DNA from: Streptomyces sp. CC0208
GTDB taxonomy: Bacteria > Actinomycetota > Actinomycetes > Streptomycetales > Streptomycetaceae
Reading direction: 5' to 3'
DNA length: 64,000 nucleotides
NCBI RefSeq assembly: GCF_003443735.1
Contig: NZ_CP031969.1
Location: forward strand, 7,130,001-7,194,000
The position numbers were made by a program, and so were the translations under genes. The notes below the pieces were generated by a model, which did no database searches, was not told the origin of the DNA, and saw nothing but the letters and a program-made list of their open reading frames with translations. Shown here piece after piece: positions 48,068-57,410 of this stretch (the stretch's first letter is position 1; each line of letters starts with the position of its first letter).

Positions 48068-49699
48068 CTAGTCCGGCCCCATTCTGCCCTGCTCACCGAT
48101 CGCGGACGTCACCGGTAGTGGGTAGGGCGGGGGAGTGCCGCCGAACTCCGGGCAGTGCTCCTGGTGGTCGCACCAGCCGCACAGCTTCGTCGGACGCGGC
48201 CGCCAGTCGCCCGACTGCGTGGCCTGCCGGATCGCCTCCCACAGCGCCAGCAGCTTGCGCTCGACACGCTCCAGGTCGGCGAGGACCGGGTCGTACGTCA
48301 GGACGTCGCCGCTGCCGAGATAGACGAGCTGGAGCCGGCGCGGGATCACGTTCTTCAGCCGCCACACCACCAGGGCGTAGAACTTCATCTGGAACAGCGC
48401 GCCCTCGGCGTACTCCGGCCGGGGCGCCTTGCCGGTCTTGTAGTCGACGATCCGCACCTCGCCGGTCGGCGCCACGTCGACCCGGTCGATGATTCCGCGC
48501 AGCCGCAGCCCCGAGTCCAGCTCCGCCTCCACGAACAGCTCCCGCTCGGCGGGCTCCAGGCGCGTCGGGTCCTCCAGCGTGAACCACCGCTCGACGAGTC
48601 GCTCCGCCTCTCCGAGCCACTGCGCGAGCCGCTCGCCGTCCGGATCGTCGGCGAACAGCTCCACCACCTCCGGCCGGCTCTCCCGCAGCCGGTCCCACTG
48701 ACCGGGGATCAGCGACTTGGCCACGGGCGCGGTCCGCTCCCCGGCCGGCGCGTCGAACAGCCGCTCCAGCACCGAGTGCACCAGCGTCCCCCGGGTCGCC
48801 GCCGCGCTCGGCTTCTCCGGCAGCCGGTCGATCACCCGGAACCGGTACAACAGCGGGCACTGCATGAAGTCATTGGCACGGGAGGGGGACAGGGAGGCGG
48901 GCGCGACGGCCGCCGCCACGGAGGGCCCGGACACCGATCCGCCCCCAGGCATCCCCGCCACCTCGTCCGCGATCGCCACAGGAGCGGTCTCGGATCCGGC
49001 CGGGTCCGGTGTCTCCACCATGGCGCGCTGTGCCGCGACCGCCGCTTCGACCGTCTCCGGGTCCGCGTCGGCGGGGGACCCGCCGGGATGACCGGCTACG
49101 CCCATCGGCGGTGTGGTCCTGGGGTTGGCCGGGTCCGGCGCCTTCACCGTCGCGGACCCCGCCGCCGTTTCCGGGCCCGCCTCGCCCGGGTTCCCTCCCT
49201 GCTCACCGACCGTGATCGCAGTCGGGGTGGTTCCTGGTTCGGCCGGATCCGGCGCGTCACTGGTCGCGGACTGCGCTGCGACCGGCGCCTGCCCTGCTCC
49301 CGGGTCCTCGTGGGCCGTGCCCGCGCCGCGCTGACCCGCTGTGACTGCCGTCGGGGTGGTTGCGTCCGCCGCGTCCCCCGTCCCGGGCTGCGCCGCGACA
49401 GCCGTCGCCGGGGCTCCGTCGGCCGTGCCCGCGTGACCGTCCGCGATTGTCGTCGGGGCGCTGCCGGGTCCGGTCGGAGTCGGTGCGTCGCCCGTCGTGG
49501 GTCGTGCCGCGACCGCCGCTTCGGCCGCTGCCGGGTCCTCGTCCTCCGGGTCCGCGCCCTGCTGACCATCTGCGACCGTCGTCGGCGCGGTCCCGGGCCC
49601 GGTCGCCTCCGCCGCCCCGGCCTGCGCGGCGGTCACCGCCTCCGCCGCCCCCGCGTCGTCGGCGGCGGCCTCGGTCACGCCCTCCGTGCTCGTCTCCAT
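48068..49699 (-). CDS. RecB-type PD-(D/E)XK exonuclease with repetitive N-terminus
   Basis: The conserved core (about residues 270-543) is a RecB/Cas4-like nuclease. It has LSPSRANDFMQCPLLYRFRVIDRLP, the RGTLVHSVLERLF helix, LRGIIDRVDVAPTGEVRIVDYKTGK (catalytic Asp and Lys) and the cysteine cluster CGWCDHQEHCPEF. With the early Cys in MQCP, this cluster likely binds an Fe-S cluster. The first 260 residues are a low-complexity Ala/Thr/Pro/Gly/Asp tract of about five degenerate 38-45-residue repeats. I took the ATG at 49699, which opens this tract; a shorter form starting at an internal Met near the core is possible. DNA repair is the likely role. Confidence 0.8.
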   Translation of the reverse strand: METSTEGVTEAAADDAGAAEAVTAAQAGAAEATGPGTAPTTVADGQQGADPEDEDPAAAEAAVAARPTTGDAPTPTGPGSAPTTIADGHAGTADGAPATAVAAQPGTGDAADATTPTAVTAGQRGAGTAHEDPGAGQAPVAAQSATSDAPDPAEPGTTPTAITVGEQGGNPGEAGPETAAGSATVKAPDPANPRTTPPMGVAGHPGGSPADADPETVEAAVAAQRAMVETPDPAGSETAPVAIADEVAGMPGGGSVSGPSVAAAVAPASLSPSRANDFMQCPLLYRFRVIDRLPEKPSAAATRGTLVHSVLERLFDAPAGERTAPVAKSLIPGQWDRLRESRPEVVELFADDPDGERLAQWLGEAERLVERWFTLEDPTRLEPAERELFVEAELDSGLRLRGIIDRVDVAPTGEVRIVDYKTGKAPRPEYAEGALFQMKFYALVVWRLKNVIPRRLQLVYLGSGDVLTYDPVLADLERVERKLLALWEAIRQATQSGDWRPRPTKLCGWCDHQEHCPEFGGTPPPYPLPVTSAIGEQGRMGPD

Positions 49700-49873
49700 G
49701 ACCACAGACCATACGGCCCGCCACTGACAGTGACCCATTCGCGGCTGTGACCGCCGTGGTCCCTGAGGAAACACGGGGGGTGCCGGGGCGGAACGCGCAG
49801 CGACCGCCGCATACCATCGACCCGAGACCTTCCGCACGGCAGGCGCGGAAGACGCTTCGAACGAGGGGACATC

Positions 49874-51445
49874 GTGGACGAGAGCGGCGGGAGCGGGCAG
49901 CCGCGGTCCGGCACGGACCGGCCGACCAAGCCCCACGCAGGGCCCACGGCCCAGACCACCGACCCCACGATCCCCGACCCGCACGAGGACGGGAACCCGG
50001 CCGCCGCCCCGTCCACCGACGGCGCCACCGACTCCGTACGACAGCCGGCCGCGGACGACAACGCGGCCCAGGACCCGTCGACCTCCGACAACACCCCCGC
50101 ACCCGCCGAGACCCCGGCCCCCGGGAGCGAGACCGGTACCGGAGAGGTCGAGCCTCCGCCCGCCCCCGAGGCCGACACCGGCGAGCGCGCCGGCCTGCCC
50201 CGACCCGAAGAGCCCCGCGAACCCCACACCGCCGACGAACACCGCACCCTCGCCCACTCCGGCGCCCCCAAGAACCCGCCGCCCCAGTCCCCCCAGCCGC
50301 GCGGCGGGCTTCTGATGGGCCGTCCCTTCGGCGTGCCCGTCTACGTCGCCCCGAGCTGGTTCCTCGTCGCCGCCCTCATCACCTGGGTGTTCGGCGGCCA
50401 ACTGGACCGCGTGCTCCCGGAACTCGGCGCCGCCCGCTACCTCGTCTCCCTCTTCTTCGCGGTCGCCTTCTACGCCTCGGTCCTCGTCCACGAGCTGGCC
50501 CACACCGTCGCGGCCCTGCGCTTCAAGCTCCCCGTCCGCCGCATCCAGCTCCAGTTCTTCGGCGGCGTCTCCGAGATCGAGAAGGAAGCCGAGACCCCCG
50601 GCCGGGAGTTCGTGCTGGCCTTCGTCGGCCCGCTGCTCTCCCTGATCCTCGCCGGCCTCTTCTACGTCGCCATGCAGCCCGTAGAACCCGGCACGGTTCC
50701 CGGCGTCCTGCTCGCCGGCCTGATGGTCTCCAACCTCATCGTGGCCGCCTTCAACCTCCTGCCCGGCCTCCCCCTCGACGGCGGCCGCATGCTCCGCGCC
50801 GTCGTCTGGAAGATCACCGGCAAGCCCATGAGCGGTACCATCGCCGCCGCCTGGGTCGGCCGCGCCCTCGCCGTCTGCGTCCTCATCGGCCTCCCGCTGC
50901 TCACCCAGACCGGAGCCCTCGGTTCCTCCGCCGAGGACAACGTCGGCATGGACACCGTGATGGACGCCCTGCTCGCCGCGATCCTCGCCGCGATCATCTG
51001 GACCGGCGCCGGCAACAGCCTGCGCATGGCCCGCCTGCGCGAACACCTCCCCGACCTGCGCGCCCGCACCCTCACCCGCCGCGCGGTCCCCGTCGAGACC
51101 GACACCCCCCTCTCGGAGGCCCTGCGCCGCGCCAACGACGCCGGCGCCCGCGCCCTGGTCGTCGTCGACGCCGAGGGCACCCCGCTCTCCCTCGTCCGCG
51201 AGGCCGCCATCGTCGGCGTACCGGAACACCGCCGCCCCTGGGTCGCCGTCAGCGGCCTCGCCCAGGACATCACCGACGGCATGCGCGTCTCCGCCGAGCT
51301 CGCGGGGGAGGACCTGCTGGACACCCTCCGCGCGACCCCCGCCACCGAATACCTCGTCGTCGAGGAGACCGGCGAGATCTACGGCGTCCTGTCCGCGGCC
51401 GACGTGGAGCGCGCCTTCGTGAAGGCCATGGCCAGACCGTCCTAG
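49874..51445 (+). CDS. Site-2 protease (M50) with CBS domains
   Basis: This 523-residue membrane metalloprotease has a disordered Pro/Thr/Asp-rich N-terminal tail of about 140 residues and about six transmembrane segments. The zinc motif is HELAH at residues 206-210 (VLVHELAHTVAALRF), and the third-ligand motif is NLLPGLPLDGGRML. A tandem CBS-like regulatory region covers about residues 405-520 (AVPVETDTPLSEALRRANDAGARALVVVDAEG). Such proteases cut transmembrane helices of anti-sigma factors or other membrane proteins; the target is unknown. The GTG start follows GAGGGG. It is divergent from the RecB-type nuclease. Confidence 0.9.
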   Translation: MDESGGSGQPRSGTDRPTKPHAGPTAQTTDPTIPDPHEDGNPAAAPSTDGATDSVRQPAADDNAAQDPSTSDNTPAPAETPAPGSETGTGEVEPPPAPEADTGERAGLPRPEEPREPHTADEHRTLAHSGAPKNPPPQSPQPRGGLLMGRPFGVPVYVAPSWFLVAALITWVFGGQLDRVLPELGAARYLVSLFFAVAFYASVLVHELAHTVAALRFKLPVRRIQLQFFGGVSEIEKEAETPGREFVLAFVGPLLSLILAGLFYVAMQPVEPGTVPGVLLAGLMVSNLIVAAFNLLPGLPLDGGRMLRAVVWKITGKPMSGTIAAAWVGRALAVCVLIGLPLLTQTGALGSSAEDNVGMDTVMDALLAAILAAIIWTGAGNSLRMARLREHLPDLRARTLTRRAVPVETDTPLSEALRRANDAGARALVVVDAEGTPLSLVREAAIVGVPEHRRPWVAVSGLAQDITDGMRVSAELAGEDLLDTLRATPATEYLVVEETGEIYGVLSAADVERAFVKAMARPS

Positions 51446-51471
51446 TGGTCGGCGGCCCCTCCGCGGACCGG

Positions 51472-51477
51472 TAGGCT
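51472..51477 (+). promoter_or_regulatory. -10 element of a leaderless promoter for trmI
   Basis: TAGGCT lies six bases upstream of the ATG at 51484, with no ribosome binding site. The spacing indicates a leaderless mRNA. Confidence 0.5.
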
Positions 51478-51483
51478 GTTCAC

Positions 51484-52386
51484 ATGTCCGAACCGACCGG
51501 TGCCGCCCGCAGGCGCGGGCCCTTCAAGGTCGGGGACCAGGTTCAGCTGACCGACCCCAAGGGCCGCCACTACACGTTCACGCTCGAAGAGGGAAAGAAC
51601 TTCCACACCCACAAGGGTTCCTTCCCGCACGACGAGCTGATCGGCGCACCCGAGGGCAGCGTTGTCCGCACCACCGGTAACGTCGCCTACCTCGCGCTGC
51701 GCCCCCTGCTCCCCGACTACGTCCTGTCCATGCCCCGCGGCGCCGCCGTGGTCTACCCCAAGGACGCGGGGCAGATCCTCGCCTTCGCCGACATCTTCCC
51801 CGGCGCCCGCGTCGTGGAGGCCGGGGTCGGCTCCGGCTCGCTCAGCAGCTTCCTGCTGCGTGCCATCGGCGACCAGGGCATGCTGCACAGCTACGAGCGC
51901 CGCGAGGACTTCGCCGAGATCGCCCAGCAGAACGTGGAGCGCTACTTCGGCGGCCCGCACCCCGCCTGGCAGCTCACCGTCGGCGACCTCCAGGACAACC
52001 TGTCCGACACCGACGTGGACCGCGTCATCCTCGACATGCTCGCCCCCTGGGAGTGCCTGGAGGCCGTCTCCAAGGCACTCGTGCCCGGTGGCATCCTGTG
52101 CTGCTACGTCGCCACCACCACCCAGCTCGCCCGGACCGTGGAGTCCATCCGCGAGATCGGCTCCTTCAACGAGCCGACGTCCTGGGAGACGATGATCCGC
52201 AACTGGCACGTGGAAGGCCTGGCCGTCCGCCCGGACCACCGCATGATCGGCCACACCGGCTTCCTGCTCACCGCCCGTCGCCTCGCCGACGGCGTCGAGC
52301 CGCCCATGCGCCGCCGCCGCCCCGCCAAGGGCGCCTACGGCGAGGACTACACCGGCCCCAACGCCGACGGAGGCACCGGCCGCTGA
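51484..52386 (+). CDS. trmI: tRNA (adenine-58-N1)-methyltransferase
   Basis: TrmI methylates A58 in the T-loop of tRNAs using S-adenosylmethionine. The 300-residue protein has the N-terminal small beta domain (GDQVQLTDPKGRHYTFTLEEGKNFHTHKG). The conserved LRPLLPDYVLSMPRGAAVVYPKDAGQI follows, then the SAM-binding motif I VVEAGVGSGSLSSFLLRAIG and the catalytic region VDRVILDMLAPWECLEAV. A basic tail (PPMRRRRPAKG) may contact tRNA. From memory, in actinobacteria it commonly lies just upstream of the proteasomal ATPase gene, as it does here with two small genes between. Confidence 0.95.
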   Translation: MSEPTGAARRRGPFKVGDQVQLTDPKGRHYTFTLEEGKNFHTHKGSFPHDELIGAPEGSVVRTTGNVAYLALRPLLPDYVLSMPRGAAVVYPKDAGQILAFADIFPGARVVEAGVGSGSLSSFLLRAIGDQGMLHSYERREDFAEIAQQNVERYFGGPHPAWQLTVGDLQDNLSDTDVDRVILDMLAPWECLEAVSKALVPGGILCCYVATTTQLARTVESIREIGSFNEPTSWETMIRNWHVEGLAVRPDHRMIGHTGFLLTARRLADGVEPPMRRRRPAKGAYGEDYTGPNADGGTGR

Positions 52387-52414
52387 GCCGGCCCCGTGCC
52401 GCAATCAACGAACA

Positions 52415-52463
52415 GGCGTCGGGGTGGAGTTCCCGCAGACCAGAGGAACTCCACCCCGACGCC
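52415..52463 (+). terminator. Long perfect hairpin after trmI
   Basis: GGCGTCGGGGTGGAGTTCC pairs perfectly over 19 bp with its complement at 52445-52463 around an 11-base loop. It lies just past the trmI stop codon. Confidence 0.8.
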
Positions 52464-52602
52464 TTCGTGTTGAGGGAACGGCAGAAAACGCCCCCAGGGC
52501 AACCAGGACAAGTACCCACCCCGCCGTTCCCCCCCACCTGTGACGTGTGGCACCATGCTGGCCACCCCCCCACCGGCACAGCCCTCACAGGAGACGCTCC
52601 GA

Positions 52603-53181
52603 GTGCAGCAATCCGCCGTCCCGGAACTGGCACACACGCACACCCGCCCGATCCACTGGGTCGCCACCGCCACCGCCGTCGCGGGGGTCGTGGCCCTCTC
52701 CTCGATCCTGCAACCCAACGCCGCGACGGCAGCCCAGGCAGCCGGCCCCGAGGGCAGACCCGCCCCGGTGGCCACGACGGCGCCCGACCCCGCGGCCGTC
52801 CACTTCCCGATCGACTGCGGCCCGGTCAAGGCGAAGGTGCAGAAGCGGGTCTCCGGAGACCTCGACGGCGACGGACGGCCGGAAACAGTCGTCGTGGTGC
52901 ACTGCGACGCCCCCATGGGCACCCCGCCTGACGCCGTCTACGTCATCACACACGCGAAGGGCACCGGTGAACCCCGTGTCGTCGCCACCCTGCTGAGCCC
53001 GAAGACCCGCAACACCGTCACCGACTTCACGCTGAGCGACGGCGCCGTCCTCGCGACCCTGCTCGGCTACTCCACGTCCGACGTCCCCAGTTGCTGTCCG
53101 GACGTGAAGGACAAGGCGAAGTGGCAGTGGAAGGACGGCGCGTTCGTCCGTTCGACCCCCGCGGGCACGCACACCGTCTGA
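52603..53181 (+). CDS. Secreted or membrane-anchored hypothetical protein
   Basis: This 192-residue protein has an N-terminal hydrophobic segment at about residues 20-40 (WVATATAVAGVVALSSIL) followed by an Ala/Pro linker. The extracellular domain contains VSGDLDGDGRPETVVVVHCDA, an FG-GAP/EF-loop-like calcium-type motif, and several cysteines (IDCGP, VHCDA, SCCPDV) suggesting disulfides. The function is unknown. The GTG at 52603 has AGGAG nine bases upstream; upstream in-frame ATG codons lack a ribosome site. It lies between trmI and the convergent ferredoxin gene. Confidence 0.68.
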   Translation: MQQSAVPELAHTHTRPIHWVATATAVAGVVALSSILQPNAATAAQAAGPEGRPAPVATTAPDPAAVHFPIDCGPVKAKVQKRVSGDLDGDGRPETVVVVHCDAPMGTPPDAVYVITHAKGTGEPRVVATLLSPKTRNTVTDFTLSDGAVLATLLGYSTSDVPSCCPDVKDKAKWQWKDGAFVRSTPAGTHTV

Positions 53182-53238
53182 CCCAGGCGCTCACATCTGT
53201 GAGAAATCAGACAGTGGTCACGCAGGGTGGCTTTCCGG

Positions 53239-53544
53239 TCACTCTGCGTCCGGTCCGTAGATCTCGACCCTGTCCGAAACTCGCCGTACGTGGATGCAGT
53301 CGCCCGGACACTCCTTCGCGGAGTCGACCACATCGGTGAGAAGCGGCAGCGGTACGGGCGTTGTGGCGCCCTTGTCCTGCAGAAGCTCGTCGTCCGAGCC
53401 CTTCACGTAGGCCAGGCCGTCGATGTCCAGCTCGAACACCTCCGGCGCGTACTGGGCACAGATGCCGTCACCGGTACAGAGGTCCTGATCGATCCAGACC
53501 TCCAGGGTCTCGCCGCCGGCCCCGACCTCCTGCTGCACTCTCAT
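53239..53544 (-). CDS. Small ferredoxin ([3Fe-4S] type)
   Basis: This 101-residue electron carrier has the cluster motif CTGDGIC followed by AQYAPEVFELDIDGLAYV and a distal CPGDC in AKECPGDCIHVRRV. These are the cysteines of the actinobacterial 3Fe-4S or 7Fe ferredoxins that often feed cytochromes P450 or other oxygenases. No partner is adjacent. An ATG at 53544 and a GTG at 53538 are both possible starts; AGGAG is better spaced for the GTG. It is encoded upstream of, and divergent from, the proteasomal ATPase gene. Confidence 0.88.
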   Translation of the reverse strand: MRVQQEVGAGGETLEVWIDQDLCTGDGICAQYAPEVFELDIDGLAYVKGSDDELLQDKGATTPVPLPLLTDVVDSAKECPGDCIHVRRVSDRVEIYGPDAE

Positions 53545-53744
53545 CTCTCCTGCCGTTTATGCGTCGAACCGAACGGGAATCCGGCCAGCTCTGACGGGTG
53601 TTGAACACTTCGACCCTACCTCCGGCAGCTTTCCAATCTTGTTCGGTGGGTATTCCCCTGGCGTGAGGGAGAGCGCAAGGGTGAAGATCGGACACACCTC
53701 GACAGTCTTTGTGATCTAGGGGTTTCAATCGACACCCACCCAGG

Positions 53745-53750
53745 TAGGGT
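53745..53750 (+). promoter_or_regulatory. -10 element upstream of arc
   Basis: TAGGGT followed by CTGG lies 38 bp before the GTG start. The same TAGGGTCTG string stands upstream of pup (57425), suggesting a shared promoter type. Confidence 0.45.
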
Positions 53751-53788
53751 CTGGAAGCGTCCAGCTCCCCTTGGAGGAGGTGAGGACC

Positions 53789-55555
53789 GTGGCAGCCCAC
53801 GACGACGACATGAACCGCGGCATCCGCCCGGGACGAGGGTCCGACGACCCGTCCGGGCAGATTGCCTACCTTGAGCAGGAGATCGCCGTCCTGCGACGCA
53901 AGCTCGCCGACTCTCCGCGACACACGAGGATTCTCGAAGAGCGGATCGTCGAGCTGCAGACCAACCTGGCCGGCGTGTCCGCCCAGAACGAGCGACTCGC
54001 CAACACGCTCCGTGAGGCCCGCGACCAGATCGTGGCCCTCAAGGAGGAGGTCGACCGGCTCGCACAGCCGCCGGCCGGCTTCGGCGTCTTCCTCGAAGCG
54101 AACGAGGACGGCACCGCCGACATCTTCACCGGCGGCCGCAAACTGCGGGTGAACGTCAGCCCCAGCGTCGAACTCGAAGAGCTCCGGCGCGGCCAGGAAG
54201 TGATGCTCAACGAAGCCCTCAACGTGGTCGAGGCCATGGAGTTCGAGAGCGTCGGCGACATCGTCACCCTCAAGGAGGTCCTTGAGGACGGCGAGCGCGC
54301 CCTCGTGCAGGGGCACACCGACGAGGAACGGGTGGTACGGCTCGCCGAGCCGCTGCTGGACATCACCATCCGCCCCGGCGACGCCCTGCTTCTCGAACCC
54401 CGATCCGGCTACGTCTACGAGGTCGTCCCCAAGAGCGAGGTCGAGGAACTCGTCCTCGAAGAGGTCCCCGACATCGGCTACGAGCAGATCGGCGGACTCG
54501 GAGGCCAGATCGAGGCCATCCGGGACGCCGTAGAGCTCCCCTACCTTTACCCGGACCTGTTCAAGGAGCACGAACTGCGCCCGCCCAAGGGCGTCCTGCT
54601 CTACGGGCCCCCCGGATGCGGCAAGACGCTCATCGCCAAGGCCGTCGCCAACTCGCTGGCCAAGAAGGTCGCCGAGGTCACCGGCCAGGCCACCGGCAAG
54701 AGCTTCTTCCTCAACATCAAGGGCCCCGAGCTCCTCAACAAGTACGTCGGCGAGACCGAGCGGCAGATCCGCCTCGTCTTCCAGCGTGCCCGTGAGAAGG
54801 CCAGCGAGGGCACCCCCGTCATCGTCTTCTTCGACGAGATGGAATCCCTCTTCCGCACCCGCGGCTCCGGCGTCAGCTCCGACGTCGAGAACACCATCGT
54901 CCCGCAGCTCCTCGCCGAGATCGACGGCGTCGAAGGCCTGCAGAACGTGGTCGTCATCGGTGCCTCCAACCGCGAGGACATGATCGACCCCGCCATCCTG
55001 CGCCCCGGCCGCCTCGACGTGAAGATCAAGATCGAGCGGCCGGACGCCGAAGCCGCCAAGGACATCTTCGGCAAGTACCTCACCGAGCGCCTCCCGCTGC
55101 ACTCCGACGACCTCGGAGAGCACGGCGGCAGCCGGTCCACCACTGTCCAGAGCATGATCCAGACGGCCGTGGAACACATGTACGCCGAATCCGAGGAAAA
55201 CCGCTTCCTGGAGGTCACCTACGCCAACGGGGACAAGGAAGTCCTCTACTTCAAGGACTTCAACTCCGGCGCCATGATCGAGAACATCGTCGGCCGCGCC
55301 AAGAAGATGGCGATCAAGGACTTCCTCGACCACAACTCCAAGGGCCTTCGGGTCTCCCACCTCCTCCAGGCCTGCGTGGACGAGTTCAAGGAGAACGAGG
55401 ACCTGCCCAACACCACCAACCCGGACGACTGGGCCCGCATCTCCGGAAAGAAGGGCGAGCGGATCGTCTACATCCGCACCCTCATCACCGGAAAGCAGGG
55501 CGCCGACACCGGACGCTCCATCGACACGGTGGCGAACACCGGTCAGTACCTGTAA
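53789..55555 (+). CDS. arc: Proteasome-activating AAA ATPase (ARC/Mpa)
   Basis: ARC recognises pupylated proteins, unfolds them with ATP and feeds them into the 20S core. The 588-residue protein has an N-terminal coiled coil (about residues 24-92) that binds Pup, then two OB-fold segments (about 95-235). The AAA domain has Walker A GPPGCGKT at 273-280, Walker B VIVFFDEMES and the arginine-finger region ASNREDMIDPAILRPGRLD. It ends in GQYL, the gate-opening tail that docks on PrcA. The GTG at 53789 follows a GGAGGAGG ribosome site. A terminator with a T-run follows the gene, separating it from dop. Confidence 0.97.
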   Translation: MAAHDDDMNRGIRPGRGSDDPSGQIAYLEQEIAVLRRKLADSPRHTRILEERIVELQTNLAGVSAQNERLANTLREARDQIVALKEEVDRLAQPPAGFGVFLEANEDGTADIFTGGRKLRVNVSPSVELEELRRGQEVMLNEALNVVEAMEFESVGDIVTLKEVLEDGERALVQGHTDEERVVRLAEPLLDITIRPGDALLLEPRSGYVYEVVPKSEVEELVLEEVPDIGYEQIGGLGGQIEAIRDAVELPYLYPDLFKEHELRPPKGVLLYGPPGCGKTLIAKAVANSLAKKVAEVTGQATGKSFFLNIKGPELLNKYVGETERQIRLVFQRAREKASEGTPVIVFFDEMESLFRTRGSGVSSDVENTIVPQLLAEIDGVEGLQNVVVIGASNREDMIDPAILRPGRLDVKIKIERPDAEAAKDIFGKYLTERLPLHSDDLGEHGGSRSTTVQSMIQTAVEHMYAESEENRFLEVTYANGDKEVLYFKDFNSGAMIENIVGRAKKMAIKDFLDHNSKGLRVSHLLQACVDEFKENEDLPNTTNPDDWARISGKKGERIVYIRTLITGKQGADTGRSIDTVANTGQYL

Positions 55556-55563
55556 AGACAGGG

Positions 55564-55608
55564 CGGCTGCGGGTGCCCTCACCGGGGTACCCGCAGCCGA
55601 CTGTTTTT
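55564..55608 (+). terminator. Rho-independent terminator after arc
   Basis: CGGCTGCGGGT pairs with ACCCGCAGCCG at 55589-55599, and five T residues follow at 55604-55608. Confidence 0.85.
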
Positions 55609-55800
55609 CAGGCAACCAACCGGATCAAAGGCGAGCAAGGCAATGACGCAAATGATCTCCCCACCAGCGCAGAGCCGTTCTAGGCTCTTCGGTACCGCCG
55701 AGTCGCGCAGTGCGGGGACGGGCACCGCACACGCACCGGAGCGCCAGCGGTACTTGAGCGCCGCCCCCGACCGAGGGCGCCGCCGGGCAAGGAGGGCCGC

Positions 55801-57312
55801 ATGACCGTACGGCGAGTAATGGGCATCGAGACGGAGTACGGGATCTCCGTCCCCGGCCACCCCAACGCCAATGCCATGCTCACCTCATCCCAGATCGTCA
55901 ACGCCTACGCGGCGGCGATGCACCGGGCCCGCCGGGCCCGCTGGGACTTCGAGGAGGAGAACCCGCTGCGGGACGCGCGGGGCTTCGACCTCGCCCGCGA
56001 AGCCGCCGACTCCAGCCAGCTCACCGACGAGGACATCGGCCTCGCCAACGTCATCCTCACCAACGGCGCACGGCTCTACGTCGACCACGCACACCCCGAA
56101 TACAGCTCCCCCGAGGTCACCAACCCCCGCGACGCCGTCCTCTGGGACAAGGCCGGCGAACGCATCATGGCCGAAGCCGCCGAACGGGCCGCCCAGCTCC
56201 CCGGCGCCCAGCCCATCCACCTCTACAAGAACAACACCGACAACAAAGGCGCCTCGTACGGCACGCACGAGAACTACCTGATGAAGCGGGAAACCCCCTT
56301 CTCGGACATCGTGCGCCACCTCACGCCCTTCTTCGTCTCCCGCCAGGTCGTCACCGGCGCCGGCCGCGTCGGCATCGGCCAGGACGGCCACGAACACGGC
56401 TTCCAGCTCAGCCAGCGCGCCGACTACTTCGAGGTCGAGGTCGGCCTGGAGACCACCCTCAAACGCCCCATCATCAACACCCGCGACGAGCCCCACGCCG
56501 ACGCCGAGAAGTACCGCCGCCTCCACGTGATCATCGGCGACGCCAACCTCTCGGAGATCTCGACCTACCTCAAGCTCGGCACCACGGCGCTGGTCCTGTC
56601 GATGATCGAGGACGGCTTCATCGCCGTCGACCTCGCCGTCGACCAGCCGGTCCGCACACTCCACCAGGTCTCCCACGACCCGACGCTCCAGCGCCTGGTC
56701 ACCCTCCGCAGCGGCCGCACACTCACCGCGGTCCAGCTCCAGATGGAGTACTACGAGCTCGCCCGCAAGTACGTCGAAGAACGCTTCGGCGCCGACGCGG
56801 ACGACCAGACCAAGGACGTCCTCTCCCGCTGGGAGGACACCCTCAATCGCCTGGAACACGACCCCATGAGCCTCGCCGGCGAGCTCGACTGGGTCGCCAA
56901 GCGGGAACTCATGGAGGGCTACCGGCGCCGCGACGACCTCGACTGGGACGCCGCCAAGCTGCACCTCCTCGACCTCCAGTACGCCGACGTACGGGCCGAC
57001 AAGGGCCTCTACAACCGTCTCGCGGCCCGCGGCCGCATCAAGCGCCTCCTCGACGAGAACGAGGTCGAGCGAGCCCGCACCAAGCCCCCGGAGGACACCC
57101 GCGCGTACTTCCGCGGCCGCTGCCTGGAGCAGTACGCCGACGACGTCGCCGCTGCCTCCTGGGACTCGGTGATCTTCGACCTCCCGGGCCGGGACTCGCT
57201 CCAGCGGGTTCCAACCCTCGAACCGCTTCGCGGAACGCGAAATCACGTCAAGGAGCTCCTGGACCGCTGCCGCACGGCAGAAGACCTGGTCAGGGTGTTG
57301 TCGGGCAACTGA
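55801..57312 (+). CDS. dop: Pup deamidase/depupylase
   Basis: Dop belongs to the carboxylate-amine ligase fold and removes Pup from substrates; it can also deamidate Pup-Gln where needed. The 503-residue protein starts MTVRRVMGIETEYGISVPGHPNANAM (ATP/Mg motif IETEYG). It has HPEYSSPEVTNP, the YKNNTDNKGASYGTHENYLM segment and RPIINTRDEPHADAEKYRRLHVIIGDANLSE, shared with PafA. The loop near residues 40-80 that distinguishes Dop from PafA is present. AAGGAGG lies five bases before the ATG. Since Pup here already ends in Glu, its role should be depupylation. Confidence 0.96.
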   Translation: MTVRRVMGIETEYGISVPGHPNANAMLTSSQIVNAYAAAMHRARRARWDFEEENPLRDARGFDLAREAADSSQLTDEDIGLANVILTNGARLYVDHAHPEYSSPEVTNPRDAVLWDKAGERIMAEAAERAAQLPGAQPIHLYKNNTDNKGASYGTHENYLMKRETPFSDIVRHLTPFFVSRQVVTGAGRVGIGQDGHEHGFQLSQRADYFEVEVGLETTLKRPIINTRDEPHADAEKYRRLHVIIGDANLSEISTYLKLGTTALVLSMIEDGFIAVDLAVDQPVRTLHQVSHDPTLQRLVTLRSGRTLTAVQLQMEYYELARKYVEERFGADADDQTKDVLSRWEDTLNRLEHDPMSLAGELDWVAKRELMEGYRRRDDLDWDAAKLHLLDLQYADVRADKGLYNRLAARGRIKRLLDENEVERARTKPPEDTRAYFRGRCLEQYADDVAAASWDSVIFDLPGRDSLQRVPTLEPLRGTRNHVKELLDRCRTAEDLVRVLSGN

Positions 57313-57410
57313 ACGGATACCCGGGCCGGGTCGCCCCGCAGGGTGGAAAACCCGGCCAGAGGGAATCATCGAGATGGCCCCCGTACGTTGTAGAAACTGC
57401 GGGGCCGATG

